Assembly (NCBI RefSeq): GCF_051513965.1
Contig: NZ_CP195847.1
Coordinates: forward strand, 1,426,001 to 1,490,000
Direction of reading: 5' to 3'
Origin: Paramicrobacterium sp051513965
Lineage (GTDB): Bacteria > Actinomycetota > Actinomycetes > Actinomycetales > Microbacteriaceae
Length of the DNA: 64,000 nucleotides
The position numbers and the translations under genes are program-made. The notes under the pieces were generated by a model. The model ran no database searches. It was not told where the DNA came from and was given only the letters and a program-made list of their open reading frames with translations. Positions 26,549 to 34,399 of the stretch are shown here, in pieces. How positions within the stretch are numbered: position 1 is the first letter of the stretch; the number at the start of each line of letters is the position of its first letter.

Positions 26549-27111
26549 CGAATTCTCCGTTCCACGCGGGAATCCAAGCAAGCGACGATCGCAACGGGCA
26601 TCTCGCCGAGCAGACCTGCCCACTCTAGGAGGGAAGGCGCCCCGCGGCGAGCATCGCCGAACACGCGCATGAAGGCTCCAGGCTGAACAGCGACATCGTC
26701 TGCGTCCACGACGAACTCATCCATCGCGACGCGACCGACGATTGGAAGCCTGACCGGCTCGCCATCGTGCGGAACCCATGCGACGGAGACGAGGTTCCCA
26801 GCTTTTCGCGGCATTCCGTGCCCGTAGCCGATCGCAACCCGCGCGAGCGTCGTCGGACGGCTCGTTCGGTAGGTGTGGCCATACGACACTCCGGCTCCCG
26901 CTCGCACCCTCTTGGTGGAGAGAACCTCGACGTCGAGGAGCACTGGATCGGTCGAAAGCGCAGTGTCAAACGCGGCTGCGGCAGCGGAATCGCCGTCGAT
27001 CGCGGCATCCAATCGTGATTTCTGCTCCGCCGAGATCGTGAGTATGCGCTGCCCCGCAGTGCAGGTGCTGATCGGCGACGGAACCACGGTCCTCCCTAGC
27101 GTTGACGACAT
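26545..27111 (-). CDS. stand-alone alanine racemase C-terminal domain protein
   Basis: 188 aa. About 60 unassigned residues are followed by a clear Alr beta-domain: STKRVRAGAGVSYGHTYRT with the catalytic Tyr (about Y77), ARVAIGYGHGMPRKAGN, and PIVGRVAMDEFVVD. There is no PLP barrel and no lysine motif, so it cannot act alone. The stop overlaps the ATG of the barrel gene (ATGA), forcing near-equal synthesis. The ATG at 27111 lacks a ribosome site. A GTG at 27087 with AGGGAGG just upstream is a credible alternative, with TAGACT (27114-27119) as -10. Confidence 0.85.
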   Translation of the reverse strand: MSSTLGRTVVPSPISTCTAGQRILTISAEQKSRLDAAIDGDSAAAAAFDTALSTDPVLLDVEVLSTKRVRAGAGVSYGHTYRTSRPTTLARVAIGYGHGMPRKAGNLVSVAWVPHDGEPVRLPIVGRVAMDEFVVDADDVAVQPGAFMRVFGDARRGAPSLLEWAGLLGEMPVAIVACLDSRVERRIR

Positions 27112-27138
27112 GTCAGTCTAACGCGCCTCCACAGACTG

Positions 27139-27164
27139 CCTCCTCAGGAGGAGCCTCCTATAAT
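27139..27164 (+). promoter_or_regulatory. promoter of the ATP-grasp gene with inverted repeat
   Basis: A perfect TATAAT -10 at 27159-27164 lies 40 bases before the start codon. A CCTCCT-C-AGGAGG inverted repeat (27139-27151) occupies the spacer, a position where a bound protein would block polymerase. No good -35 is visible. The region also separates the gene from the divergent racemase pair. Confidence 0.5.
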
Positions 27165-27204
27165 TGGGTGTTCACGATAGCGACAGGCAGGAGAGCACTG
27201 CGAT

Positions 27205-28224
27205 ATGCCGAAGGGCAACCGTCTCAAAATTCGTCTCGAATACCTCAAGAATCGAGCTCGCCGCTTCGACGCAGGCTCGGTGCTCGAACGGGCGAAGGAA
27301 GTCTCGGCGCAGCACGACAAGCCGACTCCGGTGATCGTCGCCGACATGCTGTGGTCTGCCGTCTTCCGCGACACGGCGTTTCAGGACTACGTCGACTGGG
27401 ACTACGCGATCCTCTCGCGCGCCGAACGCGACACCTTCATGACGCACTCGATCTCCAACCACCTCGCCATGGAGCATGATGCGCCAGCGTCTCGCGGCAT
27501 CTTCCAGGACAAGATCGAGTTCAATAAGGTCTTCGATCGCTTCCTCAAGCGACGCTGGCTCGATGTGCGTGAGGCAAGCGTCGATGACGTGCGCGAGTTC
27601 GTTCAGACGGCGGGGACCGTCATGGGCAAAGTGCCGTTCAGCAATTCCGGGCACGGTGTGCACCGGCACATCGCGAGCGAGATCGACGACTGGGATGCTT
27701 TCAGGACTCAGCTACTCGACGAAGGCCAGACGCTCCTCGAGGAGTACGTCGTGCAGCATCCTGTCCTTGCAGAGATCTGCCCTGGGACGGCCAATACGAC
27801 TCGAGTGACGACGTTCTTCGACGGCGAGACCACGCACATTCTGTCGATGGCGCAGAAATTCGGGCGCGGAGAGGCCAGCGATCAGCAGACGTTCGGCGGG
27901 TTCTACACGATGCTCGATCTCCAGGGGAAGTCACGTGGTCGTGGGTACGACTCGCACAACAACGTGCACGAGCGGCATCCAGAATCTGGAGTCTCGATCC
28001 CCGAGTACCAGCTTCCGCTGATGGAGACCGTCCACCCGTTCATCGACGAGGTGGCTCGCGTCGTTCCGGATGTGAAGTACGTCGGCTGGGACATCGTGAT
28101 GAGCGCTGACGGGCCGGTCCTCATCGAAGGCAACTGGGCAGTCGGTGTGTACGAGAACAAGCCGAGCGTGACGGGGATTCGCACGGGAAGCCGCCCGCGC
28201 TTTCAGCAGATCATCGGCTTCTGA
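27205..28224 (+). CDS. ATP-grasp protein, sugar-transfer-associated type
   Basis: 339 aa, resembling the sugar-transfer-associated ATP-grasp family (ATPgrasp_ST). The C-terminal half shows YVGWDIVMSADGPVLIEGNWAVG, the metal/ATP-binding strand of that family. FGGFYTMLDLQG and KDKIEFNK-like segments (DKIEFNKVFDRF) lie upstream. ATP-grasp enzymes form acyl-phosphates and join carboxylates to amines. No signal peptide or transmembrane helix. GCAGGAGAG precedes the ATG. It is divergent from the split racemase and convergent with a CofE-like ligase; the substrate is unknown. Confidence 0.8.
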   Translation: MPKGNRLKIRLEYLKNRARRFDAGSVLERAKEVSAQHDKPTPVIVADMLWSAVFRDTAFQDYVDWDYAILSRAERDTFMTHSISNHLAMEHDAPASRGIFQDKIEFNKVFDRFLKRRWLDVREASVDDVREFVQTAGTVMGKVPFSNSGHGVHRHIASEIDDWDAFRTQLLDEGQTLLEEYVVQHPVLAEICPGTANTTRVTTFFDGETTHILSMAQKFGRGEASDQQTFGGFYTMLDLQGKSRGRGYDSHNNVHERHPESGVSIPEYQLPLMETVHPFIDEVARVVPDVKYVGWDIVMSADGPVLIEGNWAVGVYENKPSVTGIRTGSRPRFQQIIGF

Positions 28225-28229
28225 GACAG

Positions 28230-28266
28230 AGAGAGCCGGGAGACATGTGAAGTCTCCCGGCTCTCT
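28230..28266. terminator. bidirectional terminator between ATP-grasp and CofE-like genes
   Basis: Perfect 15-bp inverted repeat (28230-28244 / 28252-28266) with a 7-base loop between convergent stops. Confidence 0.88.
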
Positions 28267-28282
28267 TCAGCACTTCTGCTGC

Positions 28283-28984
28283 TCAGCGCACTTCCCGGAT
28301 GATTCCGAGCGGGGTGCTCTGGTGCTTCTGGCCGAGGGGATTGTCTTTGAGCACGCGCACCATCAGGTCGTTCTCGGCATGCCCCCGCGTGTTCCCGAGG
28401 ATGTTTCCCCCGAGATCGTTGATGTCCACGATCATGACGTCGACCTTCCCGCCGAGTGTTCGCTTCAACTCCTCCGCGACCTGCTCGGGGCGCTCCGGCC
28501 CCAGCACCACGTGAGAGTTGTAGGGCGGGATCGTATGCGGAGTCGGTCCGTCGATCGCACGTGCCTTCTCACCGGCGATGCGGTAAAAGTCACCGGTACG
28601 GCCGAACAGCTTTGAGATGACGGATACCGCTGCAGCGAACAGAATCCGGGGCGTTCCGCACTCGCGCAACGCCATCTCCATGGTCTCGGGCATTCCCAGA
28701 CCGATGCCGTACGAGGTCTTCGTCACGTACTTGGAGAGGAACGTCGCGAGACGTCGGGGCCTGACCTCGCTGATCGGGTAGGCCCTGCCTTGCGTGATCG
28801 CCACGATTTTCTCGGTGACGAACAAGATGTCGCCATCCTGCAGATGCTCAGTGGCATACGTCGTCACCACGTCGACGATGTCGTCATCGGGACCGACAAG
28901 CTTCGTCTTGATCGGAATGCGCTGAAAACACTTGTCATCGATGACGGTCTCGAGTGACTTGCCTTCGTTAGCTTCTACGGCCAT
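28283..28984 (-). CDS. CofE-like F420-0:gamma-glutamyl ligase family protein
   Basis: 233 aa. The N-terminal segment HLQDGDILFVTEKIVAITQGR matches the GDI-x(4)-KIV region of CofE, the GTP-dependent enzyme that adds L-glutamate to coenzyme F420-0. VMIVDINDLGGNILGNT near the C-terminus replaces the typical CofE metal-binding sequence. It is one domain with no FbiB fusion partner, and no other F420 gene is in the window, so an F420 role is doubtful. A different gamma-glutamyl or amino-acid ligation is possible. GGAAAGGA precedes the ATG; sigA lies 41 bases upstream on the same strand. Confidence 0.78.
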   Translation of the reverse strand: MAVEANEGKSLETVIDDKCFQRIPIKTKLVGPDDDIVDVVTTYATEHLQDGDILFVTEKIVAITQGRAYPISEVRPRRLATFLSKYVTKTSYGIGLGMPETMEMALRECGTPRILFAAAVSVISKLFGRTGDFYRIAGEKARAIDGPTPHTIPPYNSHVVLGPERPEQVAEELKRTLGGKVDVMIVDINDLGGNILGNTRGHAENDLMVRVLKDNPLGQKHQSTPLGIIREVR

Positions 28985-29025
28985 GCCGCGATCCTTTCCA
29001 CGGAGGGGTGCTGAGCGGCAGCGGC

Positions 29026-30279
29026 CTACTCGAGGTAGTCCCGCAGGGACTGCGACCGGCTCGGGTGACGCAGCTTCGCCATCGTCTTCGATTCGATCTG
29101 ACGGATCCGCTCCCGCGTGACGCCGAACGTGTCACCGATTTGGTCAAGCGTCTTCGGCATTCCGTCTCCGAGGCCGAAGCGCATCCGAATGACTCCAGCT
29201 TCACGCTCCGACAGCGAATCGAGGAGCGACTCGAGCTGCTTCTGCAGCATCGTAAAGCCGACGGCATCCGCCGGAACCACAGCCTCGGTATCCTCGATGA
29301 GGTCGCCGAACTCGCTGTCGCCGTCCTCACCGAGGGGCGTGTGCAGCGAGATCGGCTCACGGCCGTACTTCTGAACCTCGACGACCTTTTCCGGCGTCAT
29401 GTCGAGCTCCTTGCTGAGCTCTTCGGGGGTGGGCTCGCGCCCGAGATCCTGAAGCATCTGACGCTGCACACGAGCCAGCTTGTTGATGACTTCGACCATG
29501 TGGACCGGGATACGGATCGTGCGCGCCTGATCTGCCATGGCACGAGTGATCGCCTGACGGATCCACCATGTGGCGTAGGTCGAGAACTTGAAGCCCTTCG
29601 TGTAGTCGAACTTCTCGACCGCACGGATGAGCCCGAGGTTGCCCTCCTGGATGAGGTCCAGGAACTGCATACCTCGACCGGTATAGCGCTTGGCCAGTGA
29701 GACCACAAGACGGAGGTTCGCGCCCAGCAGGTGGCTCTTTGCGCGCTGTCCGTCACGAGCAACCCACTGGAGCTCACGGCCGAGCTTCTGGCGCTTCTCG
29801 GCCTCACTCATCTGACTGAGCTTGTCCTCGGCGAACAGGCCGGCTTCGATGCGCATTGCCAGTTCGACCTCTTCGGCTGCGTTCAGAAGCGGAACCTTGC
29901 CGATCTGCTTCAGATAGTCCTTGACCGGATCCGCGGTCGCGCCGGTGATGATCGTCGAGTAGACCGGCGCTTCGTCGTCGTCGTCACCCTGAGAGAGAAC
30001 GAGTGCTCCCTTGGGCAGCGGCTCATCCTTAGCCGTCGACTTCTTCTCGCTCTTCGCGCTCTCGTCCGTCGCCTCGACGTCTTCTGACGCGATGGCTTCT
30101 GCGATGGGATCGTCGGCGGCCTTCTTGCTCCGCGTCGTCTTCTTCGGCGCCGCGCTCTTCGACTTCGCCGGGGCTGCCTTCTTCTTCGCCGGCGCGCTCT
30201 TCTTGGCGGCGGCTGCCGCGGTCTTGGTCTTCTCTGCCTCTGTCGTGGCGTCCGTTGTCTGTGCAGGCTTGCTTGCCAT
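29026..30279 (-). CDS. sigA: principal RNA polymerase sigma factor
   Basis: 417-aa group 1 sigma factor (SigA/HrdB/RpoD). A Lys/Ala-rich low-complexity N-terminus (about residues 1-90) precedes region 1.2 (DPVKDYLKQIGKVPLLNAAEEVELA). Region 2 is KRYTGRGMQFLDLIQEGNLGLIRAVEKFDY and FSTYATWWIRQAITRAMADQ. Region 4.2 ends with VTRERIRQIESKTMAKLRHP. It directs housekeeping transcription. AAAGGG precedes the ATG. TTGACA is present at 30362-30367 on the minus strand, but I could not pair it with a well-spaced -10. Confidence 0.95.
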   Translation of the reverse strand: MASKPAQTTDATTEAEKTKTAAAAAKKSAPAKKKAAPAKSKSAAPKKTTRSKKAADDPIAEAIASEDVEATDESAKSEKKSTAKDEPLPKGALVLSQGDDDDEAPVYSTIITGATADPVKDYLKQIGKVPLLNAAEEVELAMRIEAGLFAEDKLSQMSEAEKRQKLGRELQWVARDGQRAKSHLLGANLRLVVSLAKRYTGRGMQFLDLIQEGNLGLIRAVEKFDYTKGFKFSTYATWWIRQAITRAMADQARTIRIPVHMVEVINKLARVQRQMLQDLGREPTPEELSKELDMTPEKVVEVQKYGREPISLHTPLGEDGDSEFGDLIEDTEAVVPADAVGFTMLQKQLESLLDSLSEREAGVIRMRFGLGDGMPKTLDQIGDTFGVTRERIRQIESKTMAKLRHPSRSQSLRDYLE

Positions 30280-30470
30280 GCGAGCACCCTTTCGGTCCGT
30301 GGCGCGCCCTCAGAGCGCGTGATCACCGACGTTGATCGATTTCGGACAGTACTAAGACCCATGTCAAGCCCCGAGATCGCGTTCCGAGGATGCGATCAGG
30401 GACACGATGGGTCCACTCCATCATTATGTCATGGAATTCACGGAGCCTTTACATGCCCCGCTGCAGCGTG

Positions 30471-31784
30471 TCATCTGCGATATCTTCTGACCAGTGCAAC
30501 CCACAGCGGGGCCACTTTTATTCCCTCATCCTCAGCGAGCTGGCTTCGAGTCTTTCGGCGAGTGAGGAACAGCATCACGACTCCCCCGCCGATGACCACG
30601 TATTGGATGAGGAACGCGATCTTGAAGGACGTCAGACTGTAGGTCTGCTCTGGGCTTCCGCCCGCCGGCCCGAGAAGGTCAAGAGCCAGTCCGATGACGA
30701 ACATCATCGTGAAGCTTGCGAGGAATCCGCCGACGTTGACGATGCCGTTCGCCGACCCGAGAGCCCGGCTCGGGTTGAAGGTTCGGGCGAAATCGAAGCC
30801 GATGAGCGAACCTGGACCGCCCACTCCCAATGCGACCAGAAGAACGATGAGGAGCCACAGGGGCGGGGTACCTGGCCACGCAAGGAGTGCCGTCCACGCA
30901 GCCCCCATCACGAAGACGACGGTGATCACCAGATTGCTGCGACGAGTTGGGAAGCGCGCAGTCAGGATGCCGAGAATCGGACCGAAGACGACACCGGAGG
31001 CCACGATCACCAGCAAGAGCGCTGCGGCTGCGGTCTCGGAGATCCCGAGAGCGTAAACCATGAATGGATATCCCCAGAGGAGAGAGAACACTGTGCCGCT
31101 TGACTGCGTGATGAAGTGCGCCCAGAAGCCGAGACGGGTTCCGGGACGCTTCAGCGATTCAAGAAGGATGTCGAGGGAGCTCCCCCATGTGCGGTACAGC
31201 GGCCCCGTTCTCGTATCGGTGTCCGGCCGGTCGCTCACGCAGATGATGACCCCGATCACCATCAGCACGCCGAGCGCAGCTGCGGCGAGGTAAGCCGGCT
31301 CCCAGCCGAATGTGTTCAGGACCCACGCGAAAGGGACCGCTGAGAGGACCTGCCCGAGTTGCCCGATATTTCCTGTCCACTGACTCAGCTGCGGAACGAT
31401 GGGGCCGCTGAACCAGAAGTTGACGAGCCGGAGCACGGAAACGAAGATTCCTGCGTCGCCGATTCCGACGAGCATGCGCCCGAGGGCTGCAACAGCGAGA
31501 TCCGGGGCCACCGCGAGGATCGCCTGACCCACGGTGATGAGGATCAAACCGATGATCAGAAGTCGGCGCGGCCCCCACCTGTCGATGAGCAGGCCGACGG
31601 GAATCTGCATCGTGGCGTAGACGATGAGCTGCACGACTGCAAGCGACGAGAGGGCAGCCGCTGTGATGTCGAATCGCTCGACCGCTGCGACGCCGGAAAC
31701 CCCGAGACTGCTGCGTTGGAGAATCGCCACGACATACGCGGCGACTCCGACCGTGAAGACGGCCCAGGCACGACGGGAGTTCAC
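30471..31784 (-). CDS. MFS transporter
   Basis: 437-aa major facilitator superfamily protein with about 12 hydrophobic helices. The loop 2-3 signature is LLIDRWGPRRLLIIG and a second-half counterpart lies near ILTARFPTRRSNL. The substrate cannot be told from sequence. The GTG start at 31784 has no Shine-Dalgarno but has TAGCAT exactly 7 bases before it, suggesting a leaderless mRNA independent of the upstream PAC2 gene. The 190 bases to sigA hold the sigA promoter and nothing else recognised. Confidence 0.88.
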   Translation of the reverse strand: MNSRRAWAVFTVGVAAYVVAILQRSSLGVSGVAAVERFDITAAALSSLAVVQLIVYATMQIPVGLLIDRWGPRRLLIIGLILITVGQAILAVAPDLAVAALGRMLVGIGDAGIFVSVLRLVNFWFSGPIVPQLSQWTGNIGQLGQVLSAVPFAWVLNTFGWEPAYLAAAALGVLMVIGVIICVSDRPDTDTRTGPLYRTWGSSLDILLESLKRPGTRLGFWAHFITQSSGTVFSLLWGYPFMVYALGISETAAAALLLVIVASGVVFGPILGILTARFPTRRSNLVITVVFVMGAAWTALLAWPGTPPLWLLIVLLVALGVGGPGSLIGFDFARTFNPSRALGSANGIVNVGGFLASFTMMFVIGLALDLLGPAGGSPEQTYSLTSFKIAFLIQYVVIGGGVVMLFLTRRKTRSQLAEDEGIKVAPLWVALVRRYRR

Positions 31785-31791
31785 CGAAGGA

Positions 31792-31797
31792 ATGCTA
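31792..31797 (-). promoter_or_regulatory. -10 element, leaderless MFS gene promoter
   Basis: TAGCAT on the minus strand, 7 bases before the GTG of the transporter gene. Confidence 0.5.
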
Positions 31798-31802
31798 CCC
31801 CG

Positions 31803-32741
31803 TCACTCATCGGGGCTGGAATCGCTGGCTCCGGGCTTGTGCCCTCTGCGGCCGGCGAGGTAACGCTCCAGCTCAGCCGCGATGTCGTCGGCTGTTGGGA
31901 GGTCGTCTTCATCCATGGTGAGAGGGGAACGCTGCTCTGTGCCTTCCATGTAGGTGTCATAGCGGGCTTCGAGAGAGGCGACCAGCTTGTGAAGCTCACC
32001 GTTCTCTGCAACCTGCTCATCGACCTTCGCGATGAACGCGCGTCCTTCTTCTCTCAGCTCGTCACTCGGGAACACGAGTCCGGTCGCAGCGCTGTACAGC
32101 TCGAGCGCCGTGAGAGCGGCATCCGGATATTCCGTTTCAGTCAGATAGTGGGGAACGAGAAGGGCGAAGCCGGCGACGTCGAGCTCGTGGCGCTGCAGCT
32201 CGAACTCGAGAAGATGGAGGACGTTGGCGGGTACCTGAGTCTGCGGACGCCAGATGGAGAGTGACTCGATAAGGTCTGCGCGAGTGCCACTCACCGTTGC
32301 CCCCAGCGGGCGTGAGTGAGGGACAGGCATGGGGATGCCGTGCACCCACGTCGTGTGTGCAACGCGGAACCTCTGCGCCAGCGAGATGACCGTGCGTGTG
32401 AACGCTTCCCATCGGAAATCCGGCTCATATCCGGTAAGTAGGAGGAACGGCCGGTGAAGCTCGTCATAAGCGAGAGACATCGCAAGACGCGGCGGTTCGT
32501 AGTCGCTCAGGTGGTCATGATCAAATTGGATAATCGGGCGACGAGCACGATAGTCGAGCAGCTCATCATTGTCGAAGACCGCGACATCCTCGAAGTCGAG
32601 ACTGTCGCGAAGATAGGCGATCACCTGGCCGATCGCGCCTCCGGCGTCTGAGAATCCTGTCAACGCGATAACGAGGGGTAGACCCTCGGGAACGGCATCT
32701 GCCGAGTCCGTGATAGTCAGGATGTCGCGGGGGCTGCTCAT
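31803..32741 (-). CDS. PAC2 family protein
   Basis: 312-aa protein of the PAC2 (proteasome assembly chaperone 2-like) family. LVIALTGFSDAGGAIGQVIAYL begins the fold, followed by YEPDFRWEAF and HTTWVHGIPMPVPHSRP. Many actinobacteria encode PAC2 proteins whether or not they have a proteasome, so an assembly role is not assured. The start MSSPRDILTI at 32741 has TAGCAT 7 bases upstream; the intervening TGAGGGT could also act as a ribosome site. It is divergent from pepA. Confidence 0.85.
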   Translation of the reverse strand: MSSPRDILTITDSADAVPEGLPLVIALTGFSDAGGAIGQVIAYLRDSLDFEDVAVFDNDELLDYRARRPIIQFDHDHLSDYEPPRLAMSLAYDELHRPFLLLTGYEPDFRWEAFTRTVISLAQRFRVAHTTWVHGIPMPVPHSRPLGATVSGTRADLIESLSIWRPQTQVPANVLHLLEFELQRHELDVAGFALLVPHYLTETEYPDAALTALELYSAATGLVFPSDELREEGRAFIAKVDEQVAENGELHKLVASLEARYDTYMEGTEQRSPLTMDEDDLPTADDIAAELERYLAGRRGHKPGASDSSPDE

Positions 32742-32748
32742 ACCCTCA

Positions 32749-32754
32749 ATGCTA
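32749..32754 (-). promoter_or_regulatory. -10 element, PAC2 gene promoter
   Basis: TAGCAT on the minus strand, 7 bases before the ATG of the PAC2 gene. If transcription starts 7 bases downstream the message is leaderless. Confidence 0.45.
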
Positions 32755-32813
32755 TGCGCCGACCTCGCTTGCGCGGCCTCTCCCATGGTGCCCTCAGCGA
32801 ACAGAGAGCCGGA

Positions 32814-32819
32814 TAGCAT
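32814..32819 (+). promoter_or_regulatory. -10 element, leaderless pepA promoter
   Basis: TAGCAT, 7 bases before the ATG at 32827. Confidence 0.45.
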
Positions 32820-32826
32820 GAACAGC

Positions 32827-34302
32827 ATGAGCTTGTCTTCACTTGAATTCATGTCAGAACTTCCCTCGTCGCGTGCCGCGGATGTTCTCGTGGTTGGCGC
32901 CCGGACCTCCGCTGAGGGGCCCGTACTCGTCGCCGCGGAGGGGATCAGTGCCTTCGAAGGAGCCCTCTCCGAGCTCGGCGTGTCGGGCAGAGCCGACTCG
33001 TTCGTCAAGCTCCCGTCCTCGCACCCGGCCGCGCCCGTGTTGGCGATCGTCGGACTCGGCGACGAGGTCACTCCAGAGACGGTTCGCAACGCAGCGGGTG
33101 CAGCAGTGCGCCAGCTCGCCGGCACCACGAGCGTGCTGATCGCCTTTTCACTGGAGAACGCCGACCACGCTGTCGCCGCTGCGGAAGGCGCTGCGCTCGG
33201 TGCATACACGTACACCGCTGAGAAGGGCGTCAGCGCTAAGACGTCGCCCGTTCAGGACGTCTCGGTCCTTGGCGCGTCCCCCGACGAAGCCGAGGTCGAG
33301 CGGATCCGGGTGACGGCAGACGCAGTGCACCTCGTCCGGGATCTGGGCAATACGTCGGCGTCGGAGCTGTTCCCGCAGTCCTTCGTCGAACGTGCGAAGA
33401 GCGAGGCAGACGGCTTGCCAGTGGACGTGACAGTGTGGGGCGACGACGAGCTCGAAAAGGACGGATTCGGCGGAATCCTGGGCGTCGGCCGCGGCTCCGT
33501 CAGGGGACCTCGACTCGTCAAGCTCGAGTACTCCCCCGAAGGTGCGGAGAAACACGTCGCCGTCGTCGGCAAAGGCATCACGTTCGACACGGGAGGGCTC
33601 TCTCTGAAGCCGGCAACGGGAATGCTCGGAATGAAGTACGACATGCTCGGCGCCGCCAGCGCACTTGCGACGGTCATCGCCGCCGCACGGCTCGGCACGA
33701 AGACGCGTGTCACGAGCTGGCTCTGCCTGGCTGAGAACATGCCCTCAGGAAGCGCGACCCGCCCGGGAGATGTGCTCCGGATGTACGGCGGCCGCACGGT
33801 GGAGGTCACGAACACTGATGCTGAGGGACGTCTCGTGATGGCCGATGGGCTCGTCGCTGCGAGCGAGGAGAACCCTGACCTGATCGTGGACGTCGCCACG
33901 CTCACGGGTGCCGCGGTCGTCGCTCTCGGAACGCGCTACACAGGGGTCATGGGCAATGACGCATCCGCAGATGAGGTCGTTCGCCTCGCGGACCGCATCG
34001 GCGAGAAGATGTGGCGGATGCCGCTCTCGCCCGAACTGCGGAGCGTGCTGGATTCTGACGTGGCGGACATCATGAACTCGAACATGGCGCGCCGAGAGGG
34101 AGGAATGCTCGTCGCAGGGCATTTTCTGTCCGAGTTCATCGGGTCGCGGCCGGATGTGGAGACGAAGATCTCCTGGGTGCACCTGGACATCGCGGGGCCA
34201 GGCGACAGTGGCTCGTCTCCGTACGGATACAACGCAAAGGGAGCAACGGGCGTAACTGTGCGAACCCTGCTCGCTCTAGCCGAAGACATGGCCGCCGCGT
34301 AG
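32827..34302 (+). CDS. pepA: leucyl aminopeptidase (M17 family)
   Basis: 491-aa two-metal aminopeptidase releasing N-terminal residues. The catalytic C-terminal domain shows KGITFDTGGLSLKPATGM with the metal-binding Lys and Asp, the signature NTDAEGRL, and DVATLTGAAVVALG. The N-terminal regulatory domain covers about residues 1-175. The start at 32827 is chosen because a -10 hexamer lies 7 bases before it; ATGs at 32818 and 32851 are possible. It is divergent from the PAC2 gene. Confidence 0.92.
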   Translation: MSLSSLEFMSELPSSRAADVLVVGARTSAEGPVLVAAEGISAFEGALSELGVSGRADSFVKLPSSHPAAPVLAIVGLGDEVTPETVRNAAGAAVRQLAGTTSVLIAFSLENADHAVAAAEGAALGAYTYTAEKGVSAKTSPVQDVSVLGASPDEAEVERIRVTADAVHLVRDLGNTSASELFPQSFVERAKSEADGLPVDVTVWGDDELEKDGFGGILGVGRGSVRGPRLVKLEYSPEGAEKHVAVVGKGITFDTGGLSLKPATGMLGMKYDMLGAASALATVIAAARLGTKTRVTSWLCLAENMPSGSATRPGDVLRMYGGRTVEVTNTDAEGRLVMADGLVAASEENPDLIVDVATLTGAAVVALGTRYTGVMGNDASADEVVRLADRIGEKMWRMPLSPELRSVLDSDVADIMNSNMARREGGMLVAGHFLSEFIGSRPDVETKISWVHLDIAGPGDSGSSPYGYNAKGATGVTVRTLLALAEDMAAA

Positions 34303-34343
34303 TAAGGTCGAAGGGTGCGCCTGCGCACCTCGTGGTCGCCCGC

Positions 34344-34359
34344 CACACGCCGGCGTGTG
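34344..34359. repeat. perfect 16-bp palindrome between pepA and lpdA
   Basis: CACACGCCGGCGTGTG is fully self-complementary and lies 40 bases before the lpdA start. A smaller hairpin (GGTGCG/CGCACC, 34314-34329) is just upstream and could end the pepA transcript. Confidence 0.5.
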
Positions 34360-34399
34360 ACTCATACCGCATCAACCATATGCATTAGGGAGAAGCTCA

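Noticed and set aside
25475..27111. The two racemase frames as one gene broken by a frameshift
   Set aside because: The order is wrong: the C-terminal domain comes first. Both frames have clean ends with an ATGA overlap, and the barrel protein has its own C-terminal domain.
30011..30322. Hydrophobic plus-strand frame opposite the sigA N-terminus
   Set aside because: It reflects the Lys/Ala repeat of sigA read in reverse (Phe/Ala-rich), with no ribosome site.
32742..33215. N-terminal extension of the PAC2 gene
   Set aside because: The frame stays open across the divergent pepA gene, but conserved PAC2 sequence begins at 32741, where a -10 and possible ribosome site are found.
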